DNA from: Sorghum bicolor
Lineage: Eukaryota; Streptophyta; Magnoliopsida; Poales; Poaceae
DNA length: 64,000 nucleotides
Direction of reading: 5' to 3'
Assembly: GCF_000003195.3 (NCBI RefSeq)
Contig: NC_012879.2
Location: 27,747,564-27,811,563 of the forward strand
Part shown: positions 55,568 through 64,000 of the stretch, piece after piece
How positions within the stretch are numbered: the stretch's first letter is position 1
Layout: every line of letters starts with the position of its first letter
The notes under the pieces: model-generated
Database searches by the model: none
Seen by the model: the letters and a program-made list of their open reading frames with translations, nothing else
What the model was told of the DNA's origin: nothing
Made by a program: the position numbers and the translations under genes

Positions 55568-56098
55568 TGTTGATGCAAAAGCTGATCTGCAAACACAAAG
55601 GGCTAATACCCGATTTAAACGTTAAGGCGTGCTAGCCGATTTGACCTTACTATCGACAAGGATGATAACTCGAATACTTTGGTTCGGACAACAGCTATGC
55701 GCCCGGATGCCACGGCCAAGAGGTATTCACGCGGAACTTGAGAATACGTCGAGCTTAAGTCGACGAACTCCTAAGAACTCGTATTAAAAGGAAAAAGTAT
55801 GACGAAGTCGTCGAAAAAGTAGGTACTGGAATATGAGTAAAAACTTGTGTTTGATTGATTGATCGATTCTTTCATTACAAGGCCCTAGGGTCTACATTTA
55901 TACCCTGCTCAAAGAGCTACAACCAGACACGACTAGAATTCGAATTCCAAATTTAAACAGAATCCGTGTACAAAACGACTTAAATAACTAAGGAAAACAT
56001 AAAACTATCCTGCCGCAACAAACTAGGACACTTCTACCAATCAATCGGCAACCTTCAGGCTCTCCTTCCGCATCATCGGCAGACCTCCTTATCGTAAC
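55568..56098 (-). repeat. TAT1 5' LTR, truncated by TAT2
   Basis: It matches 35808-36340 closely. A TATAAATG box lies at 55895-55902 on the minus strand. It breaks off after TATCGTAAC, where the TAT2 LTR starts. GTAAC is the candidate left target duplication; the rest of the LTR should follow TAT2 outside the window. Confidence 0.9.
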
Positions 56099-56791
56099 TG
56101 TTGATGCGAAATTGATCTGCAAACACAAAGGGCTAATACCCAATTCAAACGTTAAGGCGTGCCAGCCGATTTGACCCTACTATCGGCAAAGGTGATAACT
56201 CGAATACTTTAGTCCTGACAACAGCGATGCGCCCGGATGTCACGGCTAAGAGGTACTCACGCGGAACTCGAGAATACGCCGAGCTTAAGTCGACGAATTC
56301 CTAAGAACTCGTAATAAGAAAGAAAAAGGGTGACGAAGTCGTCGAAAAGTAAACGCTGGAATATGAGTAAAACGTATGTTTGATTGATTTCTTGATAGAT
56401 GATCTGATTACAAGGTCTTAGGGCTTATATTTATACCCTGCCCAAAGAGCTACGACCAGACACGATTAGAATTCGAATTCTAAATTACACGGAACCCGTA
56501 TACAAAACGATACGAATAACATAAGGAAACAATAAAACCATCCTTCGTGACAAACCGGAACTCCTCCACATGACAACTGGCAGCTTCCGGACTCTTCCTT
56601 TGCGTCATCGGCAATTCCCTTGCCATAGTCATCGGCAGACCCTTTTACTTGGTCATCGGCATCATATTACTGTTTGAGGACTTAGTCATACTCAACCTTT
56701 CCCTCATCGGCAACCATCCTTACCAGCAACCCGCATCGTACTGCCACCCTGTCCTGCCATCCTGGACACGTGCCCAAAAATGGTGTCAACA
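56099..56791 (-). repeat. TAT2 3' LTR (693 bp)
   Basis: It begins TGTTGATGC and ends GTGTCAACA. A minus-strand TATA box (TATAAATATAAG) lies at about 56425-56436. It contains several ATCGGC motifs. The purine tract follows at 56792-56809. Confidence 0.92.
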
Positions 56792-56809
56792 CATGCCCCC
56801 CAGTTTCGG

Positions 56810-57430
56810 AGTATAAAACTATTAATGCTCCGAAATTCTCTGCAGTAATGATGTCCTTTCCGCAATTAATGCTCCTAATCTGGTAACCGACAACCTCAAT
56901 CTGGGCAACCCTGATCCTAATCCTCCGCAGATCTCTCGAAATCCACAACTTCCCAAACGGGCATCTCTCCTAATCGTACATCGGCAACAATACCGTTACA
57001 ACAATCTGCCGATGCTCTGCCCAGGATGTCCGCAAAAACGGTCACTTCCCCTCTATCCGCCCATCGGCAAGATGACCGTTATAGAACATTACCGATGGAC
57101 CGACCAAAAGATCATACACAGTAAAATATCTTTAGATAATGACCGCTTCCCGTCAAATCACCTGCACAATCCCTGGATTATCGTGCGAACAGTTACCATA
57201 TCTACTCGAGTACCTCGGGTTTCTCGGATGTGGCAAAGAAATAAGTCAGATTTGCCCCTGTCCATCTTGCCCTATAAATAGCTCCTTCTTGGGTACTCCT
57301 TTCCCACTACACCATCCTGCCATCCAACTTTACTTTTCCAGCGGCGGCGCCCTTCTCAACCCTCAAGATCTCCGACAAGCATCCTTCTTCGTCAACTCCG
57401 GCGTCTTCCAGCGCCCACCTTCACGACAAG
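56810..57430 (+). promoter_or_regulatory. Promoter region of the TAT2 antisense gene
   Basis: The TATAAATAG box lies at 57273-57281, 150 bases before the ATG. Upstream are two tandem units containing CATCGGCA...TGCCGATG (56979-56986 with 57007-57014; 57062-57069 with a changed partner at 57090-57097) around an ACCGTTA core. The arrangement equals that of TAT1. Confidence 0.72.
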
Positions 57431-60400
57431 ATGGCCGTCGGTTTCATCGTCCCCGAGGTCAGACTTTCATCTCATCCATTGTACCTTTTTCCTGCATTCC
57501 TGTTCATCTGCAATTTACCTTACCGAATATTTTCCTTCCCCCTTTTTCTTTGTATTTTTATTCCCCAAAACACCAGGAATTATCCAACAAAATTGTCATC
57601 CCTACCGATCAACCGCATCTTCAGTGTCTCGGCCCCCTAGGGGATCCAGATCCAACCGACCTCATCAACGCAGAAACCAACAGGATTCCCTTTAGAGCTG
57701 AAAACTTTACTCTAGATCTATGGAAAGACACCTTTCGTTCTTGGCCTAGCCCTACTGTAGGATGGAAAGACTGGTTCTTGAGGGTCAGCAACTCTTATGA
57801 AATTCAATGGGGTGAGAGGAAATTAGCTCAATGCATCAGGCTGTCCATTGCCGATATGCACAGAAACGAGTCGTTGCTGATAGCCGCATCTTACTTCTGG
57901 TCAGATACTCTCAACGCTTTTGTTTTCGGCCACGGCCCTGCTTCTCCTACCCTTGCCGATGTAGCCATGCTCACTGGGTTAGACATATCTTCTGCCGATA
58001 GCACCCACTTTTTCGATACCGCCCCCAGCGCCAAAGTGGAGACTCGCGCTATCGGCGGCTGGTCAGGGTACATCCAGAAGTACCGCGGGAAAGGACCTGT
58101 CACCCTAAAGGAACAAACCACTTTTCTGAACATGTGGCTAGACAAGTTCGTATTCTGTGGTCGATCGGCAGGACCGACTTCTGTCTACCTATCGGCAGCA
58201 GAAAGGTTGGCTAGCGGTGGTCAATTTCCTCTCGGCCGCTATCTGCTCGGCGCTGTTTATCACCTCCTTCATCAGGTAGCCCAAAAACTCCTACTCGGCC
58301 AACCTATCGGCAACTTGGGAGGTCCTTGGTGGTTTATCAATATGTGGCTCAATCTGCACCTGCACAAACGCCTTGATCTCAACTTGTTCTCTCAGCATTT
58401 CCCAAGAGATATAGCCGAGAACCATGTGTTGGGCGAAGAGGAATCGGCAACACGTGCCCCCCTGAACTTCGGCGAAGCCGTTATAGTTTTACCCGGTTCA
58501 GGGAACGCTCCGGATCAGATCGGCCGATTCTTCGAAACGCTGTATGAGGGTCTGGCCAGAGATGAACGACCGTGGCTAGCTTATGACGACCCAGACAGCA
58601 TGCTCCCTCTGACCTTCAATCCATTCGACGACGCTCTTGATAGGGACAATGAGGTGATGATGGCAATCGTGACTCCCAGAGCCATACCAGTGAACTTCTT
58701 CGGCAGCACAAAAACCTCTCCCCAAACCTATGAATTCTACAACCCATCGGCATTAGCTCGCCAGCTGGCTTTCGGCCAATTGCCGATCGCACTTCCTTAT
58801 GCCGATGTAATAAAGCCCAGAGAACCCATTGCTAACCTCCTCGAGTGGACCCGAGTAGCCCAGTTACCACCAAATGCCGATACAGATGTAGATCTATCAG
58901 AATGGGTTCCAGCTGCCTTTATCACTCAAGCATACAAGCTATGGTGGGCAGAATGGAAGGAGAATTTATTCTGCAGATCGGCTCTCTCATACCGCGGCAT
59001 GATCGACTCCGAATATGAAGTTCCTGACGACATTGTAAGTGCTTTGAACCGATGTCTCATTTTCCAATACTATTCTCATTGATAATTTACCCCCGTATTC
59101 TTTTTGCAGATTGATAACATCCCCCCATCGGTCAGCAGGAGTGGCAAGCCGATCGACTTATTCCCATCAGGCCCGATCTCCTCAATCGGCCACAATGCTC
59201 CCACTCTGGCCTCCATCGTACATCGGGGTGCGCGTCTCAAGAAGGTTACTACCAGGAAAACTCAGACATCTCCACCGGTAACTGCTTCCACTCTGGCGCA
59301 AGCTTTCAAGGCAATCTGTTTAAAACCCCTTTTTATTTATGCTGACTTATCTTTATATCGGTTGTCTGTGCTTATAAACTCTTTATTGTTGTTGCAGCAA
59401 ACTGGTACATCGGCAAAAGCCAAACGTCAAGGTGCCGATCTCCCCCAGTCTAGCCAGCCAAAGAGGAAAGGCGTCCAAGGCGTCAAGACTGGACCAAAGC
59501 GTCAGAAAGTGGCAACTTCTCCTCCTCCTCCGGTGTTTCCAACCCCGGTGGGATCTTCTCCTTCCCCTCCAGGAGCCCAAGCACAGCAAGGAACATCTCC
59601 TCAATCAATACAGGAAGCACTACAGACCGAAGAACCTCAGCAAGAAGTACCTCGAACAGCAGGCGCATTATCTGACGTAGGCGAACAAACAACTGGCCCG
59701 GCAGGTCCAGTTATATCATCGGCGGTCTCCTCAATCCAAACAACTGTTGTTCCAATTCCGGGTAACATATCCCAACAATACTCCTACCGATAAACTTATC
59801 TTCATTTCTTCTTATAACCCTTCCTGTCTTCTTTCAGGCGATATCATTCTATCGGCAACATCCGCCGATCAACCTGCAGCTCTATCGGCCTCTCTGAGTC
59901 AAAGGCAGGAAATTGCCCTGAAGCAAGTAAGTCATCCACCTTTCAATCGGTATCATCCGCTGATGTCTTGACCATAAAATTGACTTATTTCATCTTCAGG
60001 AACAAGATTCTCCCGACAGCTTATTTTCCTTCGCCATTGATATCTTTGAAGAAGAGGGCGAGGAAGCAAGCTCTTCTCAGGCAGTTGGAATCGTATCGGC
60101 AGAAACCAAAGCTAGGCTGGAGGAGTTGTCGGCCATACTTCATCAAGACACAACCCAACTGGTCGATGATTCCGACCCAGCCAAAGCTCTGTTCAAGACC
60201 CTTAGAGGCCAAATCCCTGCCGATGCCGAGGAAGCACTCTTCCACGCCGCACATCTAGAAAGCCGGCAGTTACAGTACCAGAGAGCTACCCGGCGCCTTG
60301 CCGACAGAGCTGCTCAAGTCCAACTTTCTGAGGAGATGGCAAAAGAAAAACTCTTAGCCGATGAGAAACATAAGAGCATCGGCATCTTAAAGTCCTCAGG

Positions 60401-60695
60401 TGACGCACTGAAGCAGAAAATGTCCGATCTATCGGCCAAAAGAGAAGCTCTGCTGGCTGAACTCAAGCAAGTGGAAGACGCCCTGTCCCAAGCCCAACAG
60501 GAAGATAGTCAGCTGCCGGAGGCCATCAAGCATCTTGAACAGGAACGAAACATCCATGGTCGTAAAGCGCTGCAACTGAAGAGGAAGCTGAAGCCAATTG
60601 AAGGTTCTGCCGACGATGATATCAAAGAGATAGAGACAGCCAATCAGATCCGGCTGCGCGCCATATCGGCAATCCAAGCGCTGCTGAACATCTGA
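57431..60695 (+). CDS. TAT2 antisense plant-mobile-domain and coiled-coil protein, six exons, intact
   Basis: Predicted exons 57431-57457, 57577-59034, 59110-59310, 59398-59761, 59838-59926 and 60000-60695 give 2835 bases, or 944 residues, without a stop. Introns are 73-119 bases. All have GT-AG ends except intron 3, which starts GC. Residues about 20-430 resemble the aminotransferase-like plant mobile domain (GPASPTLADVAMLTGLDI, WLDKFVFCGRSAGPT, WWFINMWLNLHL). Residues about 582-600 are a bipartite-type nuclear signal (PKRKGVQGVKTGPKRQK), followed by a Pro/Gln-rich stretch. Residues about 730-930 are a long coiled coil (KREALLAELKQVEDALSQ). The gene runs against gag-pol, so its introns are not removed from the element's RNA genome. 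Extra antisense ORFs are known in Tat elements; the function here is unknown. Confidence 0.85.
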
Positions 60696-60746
60696 AGCTT
60701 TTATCGGCAACACACCTTTTTCTTCCTGCTTTTGGCTTTTAGTCTA

Positions 60747-60830
60747 GCCGATAAGACTGTTATCGGCGTTTTTTGAAACATTAAGTCTGCCCTCAAACAT
60801 TTAAATCCAGCCGATAGGAGTGTTATCGGC
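60747..60830. terminator. Twin hairpins between the convergent TAT2 genes
   Basis: GCCGATAA-(5 nt)-TTATCGGC at 60747-60767 is a perfect 8-bp stem. GCCGATA-(7 nt)-TATCGGC lies at 60810-60830. They lie 52 bases after the antisense gene and 10 bases before the pol stop. TAT1 has the same pair. Confidence 0.5.
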
Positions 60831-60839
60831 ACTTAACTT

Positions 60840-63800
60840 TTATGCATCGATCCATATGCTGGGGTAGTACTTTTTTAAATATTTGCCATTCAATGCTCTG
60901 GGAAATTCAACTCCTTCGAGAGTTTCTAGAATATAGGCGTTGCCAGGAGCCGAGTGCCTTATCCGATAAGGACCTTCCCAATTAGGAGACCACTTCCCAA
61001 ACTTTGAACTTTTAGTCCCGACTGGCAAAATCAACTTCCATACCAAATCCCCATCGGCAAACTCCTTAGCCTTCACCTTTTTATCATACCATCTGGCAAC
61101 TCTCTTCTTATTCTCTTCTATACTCATTAAAGCCTTTAACCGATGCCCTGCTAAATCATCTAACTCATCGGTCATTAAAGTGGCATAATCATCGGCAGCC
61201 AATTGATCTTGAAAAGATAATCGCCTAGATCCAGCCTTAATCTCCCAAGGCAAAACTGCATCATGTCCATACACCAACTGATAAGGTGACACCTTGGTTG
61301 ATCCATGACAAGCCATCCGATAAGACCACAGTGCTTCATTTAACAATGTATGCCACCGCCTAGGATTTTCTTCAATCTTTCGTTTAATAAGCTTGATAAT
61401 TCCCTTGTTAGACGCTTCGGCCTGCCCATTGGCTTGAGCATAGTAAGGAGAAGAATTCAACACTTTAATTCCCATACTGATTGCAAATTCATCGAACTCC
61501 CCCGACGTGAACATGGTGCCCTGATCGGTAGTAATCGTTTGGGGAATCCCAAATCGGTAAACAATGTGCTCCTTCACAAAATCAATTATATTGGCCGATG
61601 TGACTTTCTTCAAAGGAATAGCTTCGACCCACTTGGTGAAATAGTCAGTGGCAACTAGAATGAATTTATGCCCTTTGCTAGACGGTGGATAAATCTGGCC
61701 GATCAGATCGATAGCCCATCCCCGGAACGGCCAGGGTTTTATTATAGGATTCATAGCCGATGCGGGTGCTCTCTGGATATTACCGAACTTTTGACAACTT
61801 TGACATCCCTTGAAATATTTAAAACAATCTTCAAGTATGGTTGGCCAAAAATATCCATTCCTTCGAATCATCCACTTCATCTTAAAAGCTGATTGATGCG
61901 CTCCACACACTCCTTCATGGATTTCCCCCATCAAACTTCTGGCTTCATCATCACCCAAGCATCGGAGAAGAATTCCGTCGATAGTCCGATAATACAATTC
62001 ATTTTCAAGGATCACATACTTGGTTGCCTGAAATCGGACCCGTCTTTCAACCTTTTTGGATGGATCTTTTAGATAATCAATAATTTCTTCCCTCCAATCA
62101 CCGGCAGTGACTGCCGATGTTGCATTAATCATTGGCTGATATCCCGAGGCATGCTGGGCTAACCGATTAGCGTCTTCATTATGCAATCGGGGAATATGCT
62201 CCAATCGGAAGTTCTTGAATTCCTTCAACAGTTGCATACTTCTCTCGAAATAGGTTATGAGAACCTCACTTCGGCACTCATAGCTTCCAGCCAATTGATT
62301 TATAACCAACATGGAATCTCCGAATACTTCAACAGCATCAGCGCGAACTTCTCTTAGCAACTCCAATCCCTTGATCAGAGCTTGATACTCAGCCTGATTA
62401 TTTGTTGATGTAGCAACAATCGGCAAGGAAAATTCATACTTCCTCCCCCTAGGAGAAACTAACACAATGCCGATTCCTGCTCCCCGATCACAAGTAGATC
62501 CATCAAAGAAGAGCGTCCAGGGTGCAACTTCCAAGGTTTCCACTAGGCCGCAATGTTGAGTCACAAAATCAGCCATAACCTGCCCTTTGACCGCCTTAAC
62601 CGATTCGTAACGCAAATCGAATTCCGACAGCGCTAAAATCCATTTACCGATCCTACCACTCATAATCGGCATAGATAGCATGTATCGGACCACGTCATCT
62701 TTGCAAACAACAGCACATTCGGCCGACAACAGATAATGTCTCAGCTTGATACATGAGAAGTATAAGCACAAGCACAGCTTCTCTATGGCCGAATACCTGG
62801 TTTCAGCATCAATCAACCTCCTGCTCAAATAATAAATTACTCTCTCCTTCCCTTCAAATTCTTGAACTAAAGCTGAACCGATAACCGATCCATCGGTAGA
62901 CAAATACAATTTGAAGGGTTTCCCTTGTTGGGGTGGAACTAAAACTGGAGGATTCACTAGATATTTTTTGATCTCATCCAGAGCCAACTGCTGTTCTTCT
63001 CCCCAAACAAACTCCTGATCGGCTTTCAATTTAAGAAGGGGACTGAAAGCACGAATCCTCCCAGATAAATTCGATATAAATCTTCTGATAAAATTCACCT
63101 TGCCAATCAAGGATTGGAGCTCAGTTTTATTGGTAGGGGCCACTATTTTATTGATGGCATCAATAGACCTTCGACTAATCTCAATACCCCTCTGATGTAC
63201 CATAAAACCAAGAAACTGCCCCGCCGATACGCCAAATGCACACTTGTTGGGATTCATCTTTAATCCATGCTTCCTGGTGCACTCCAACACTTTTCGTAAA
63301 TCGGCAAGATGCTTTGAGAAATCTCCAGACTTAATCACCACATCATCAATATAAATTTCTACGATTTTGCCGATGAACTCATGAAATATGAAGTTCATAG
63401 CCCTTTGATAAGTAGCACCAGCATTCTTTAACCCAAAAGTCATGACTATCCATTCAAACAATCCAACATGACCAGGACACCTGAATGCGGTTTTTGGAAT
63501 ATCCTCTTCTGCCATGAATATTTGATTGTAACCCGCATTACCATCCATGAAGCTGATGACCCGATGGCCAGCCGCAGCATCAACCAGTAGATCGGCGACA
63601 GGCATTGGATATCCATCCATCGGCGTAGCTTTATTGAGATTCCTGAAATCAATGCACACCCGAAGCTTCCCGTTCTTCTTGTAAACCGGGACGACATTAG
63701 AAATCCATTCGGCATATCGACATTGCCGAATAAACTTAGCTTCAATAAGTTTAGTGATTTCGGCCTTAATATCAGGTAGAATATTAGGATTACATCGGCG

Positions 63801-63998
63801 GGCTGGTTGCTGATGTGGCCGAAATCCAGACTTGATGGGTAACCGATGTTCAACAATCGATCGGTCTAAACCAGGCATCTCTGTATAATCCCAAGCAAAG
63901 CAATCTTTATATTCCTTTAACAAACTAATTAATTGCCGTTTACACTCAGGATCTAGTCTAGCGCTAATAAAAGTAGGCCTAGGCTTATCACCACTACC
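60840..63998 (-). CDS. pol: TAT2 pol: RT, two RNase H domains, integrase; open, 5' end outside window
   Basis: The frame is open for 1052 codons to the window edge. RT has CIDFRNLNKATPMDGYPMP, MDGNAGYNQI, FGLKNAGATYQRAM and the active-site IYIDDVVIKS. RNase H 1 (LYLSTDGSVIGSAL) and the second, Tat-type RNase H (LFFDGSTCDRGAGIGIV, STNNQAEYQALI, and HNEDANRLAQ) follow. Integrase has the zinc motif (H-H then CQSCQKFGN), the core Asp in WAIDLIGQIYP, Asp in TTDQGTMF and Glu in QAEASNKGI, and a C-terminal GPY-type region (NWEGPYRIRHS). All catalytic residues are present. Protease and gag lie beyond the window. Confidence 0.93.
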   Translation of the reverse strand, partial: GSGDKPRPTFISARLDPECKRQLISLLKEYKDCFAWDYTEMPGLDRSIVEHRLPIKSGFRPHQQPARRCNPNILPDIKAEITKLIEAKFIRQCRYAEWISNVVPVYKKNGKLRVCIDFRNLNKATPMDGYPMPVADLLVDAAAGHRVISFMDGNAGYNQIFMAEEDIPKTAFRCPGHVGLFEWIVMTFGLKNAGATYQRAMNFIFHEFIGKIVEIYIDDVVIKSGDFSKHLADLRKVLECTRKHGLKMNPNKCAFGVSAGQFLGFMVHQRGIEISRRSIDAINKIVAPTNKTELQSLIGKVNFIRRFISNLSGRIRAFSPLLKLKADQEFVWGEEQQLALDEIKKYLVNPPVLVPPQQGKPFKLYLSTDGSVIGSALVQEFEGKERVIYYLSRRLIDAETRYSAIEKLCLCLYFSCIKLRHYLLSAECAVVCKDDVVRYMLSMPIMSGRIGKWILALSEFDLRYESVKAVKGQVMADFVTQHCGLVETLEVAPWTLFFDGSTCDRGAGIGIVLVSPRGRKYEFSLPIVATSTNNQAEYQALIKGLELLREVRADAVEVFGDSMLVINQLAGSYECRSEVLITYFERSMQLLKEFKNFRLEHIPRLHNEDANRLAQHASGYQPMINATSAVTAGDWREEIIDYLKDPSKKVERRVRFQATKYVILENELYYRTIDGILLRCLGDDEARSLMGEIHEGVCGAHQSAFKMKWMIRRNGYFWPTILEDCFKYFKGCQSCQKFGNIQRAPASAMNPIIKPWPFRGWAIDLIGQIYPPSSKGHKFILVATDYFTKWVEAIPLKKVTSANIIDFVKEHIVYRFGIPQTITTDQGTMFTSGEFDEFAISMGIKVLNSSPYYAQANGQAEASNKGIIKLIKRKIEENPRRWHTLLNEALWSYRMACHGSTKVSPYQLVYGHDAVLPWEIKAGSRRLSFQDQLAADDYATLMTDELDDLAGHRLKALMSIEENKKRVARWYDKKVKAKEFADGDLVWKLILPVGTKSSKFGKWSPNWEGPYRIRHSAPGNAYILETLEGVEFPRALNGKYLKKYYPSIWIDA

Positions 63999-64000
63999 TA

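Larger units (their letters stand above)
35808..56098 (-). mobile_element. TAT1: Tat-lineage element with antisense gene, interrupted twice
   Basis: The 3' LTR (35808-36381 and 44396-44541) is split by ATH4. The interior (44542-55567) holds an antisense gene on the plus strand and gag-pol on the minus strand. The 5' LTR starts at 55568 and is cut at 56098 by TAT2; its remainder should lie right of the window. All genes carry stops. The second RNase H domain in pol places it in the Tat lineage (Grande/Retand/Ogre-like). Confidence 0.9.
56099..64000 (-). mobile_element. TAT2: Tat-lineage element with intact antisense gene, partial at window edge
   Basis: It contains the 3' LTR (56099-56791), purine tract, antisense gene, convergent hairpins and pol, and runs off the right edge at the start of RT. 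No stop or frameshift is seen in the antisense gene or in the visible pol, so this copy looks young and possibly functional. Confidence 0.92.

Noticed and set aside
57139..57430. Upstream extension of the TAT2 antisense-gene frame to an ATG at 57139
   Set aside because: This frame runs through the TATA box and intron 1. The spliced model from ATG 57431 fits both copies and keeps phase.

Overview
The window is plant nuclear DNA, almost certainly from a grass, and consists wholly of nested Ty3/gypsy-type LTR retrotransposons. I found no host gene, rRNA, tRNA or CRISPR array. The grass assignment is inference: it rests on the families present (chromoviruses with LTRs near 4 kb, Athila-like elements primed by tRNA-Asp, Tat elements with a second RNase H and an antisense gene) and on the GC-rich LTR segment. 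A panicoid grass is plausible but not shown.

Nine element copies are named here for reference. CHR1 (1-5174, minus) and CHR2 (30229-35807, minus) are sister copies of one defective chromovirus-like family. CHR3 (22598-30228, plus) is a related, decayed chromovirus with a 3971-bp LTR. ATH1 (5173-7835 plus 16094-16287, minus) is a broken Athila-like element. ATH2 (7836-16093, plus; TSD GCATT/GCGTT) is a complete but pol-less Athila-like element inserted in the ATH1 LTR. ATH3 (16994-22597, plus) is the 3' half of an Athila-like element with its ORF-1, preceded by an inverted fragment (16288-16993). TAT1 (35808-36381 plus 44391-56098, minus) sits in the CHR2 leader. ATH4 (36382-44390, minus; perfect TSD ACCGC; two 1235-bp LTRs) sits in the 3' LTR of TAT1. 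TAT2 (56099 to beyond 64000, minus) sits in the 5' LTR of TAT1.

Order of events inferred from nesting: the chromoviruses are oldest. ATH3 inserted into the CHR3 gag gene, and its left half was later lost at a rearranged junction. ATH1 was joined to CHR1 by a repair junction with filler DNA. TAT1 entered CHR2, and ATH2, ATH4 and TAT2 are the youngest. By approximate hand count the LTR pairs of ATH2 and ATH4 differ by about 1.9% and 1.6%, so these two were active at similar times.

Three systems stand out. (1) ATH2 and ATH4 share LTR U3 sequence, primer site, purine tract and 3' palindromes but carry complementary genes. ATH2 has Gag with a zinc knuckle and two protease domains but no polymerase. 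ATH4 has RT, RNase H and integrase, but its Gag lacks a zinc knuckle and its protease lacks the catalytic Asp. (2) The Tat family carries, antisense to gag-pol, a six-exon gene with its own TATA box. It encodes a plant-mobile-domain plus coiled-coil protein and is fully open in TAT2 (944 residues). (3) The same Tat family is saturated with the hexamer ATCGGC/GCCGAT, about 60 copies in 7.9 kb where about 4 are expected. The motif falls in all codon frames, on both strands, in LTRs and in paired hairpins. A DNA-level role, such as a binding site for an element-encoded protein, is worth testing.
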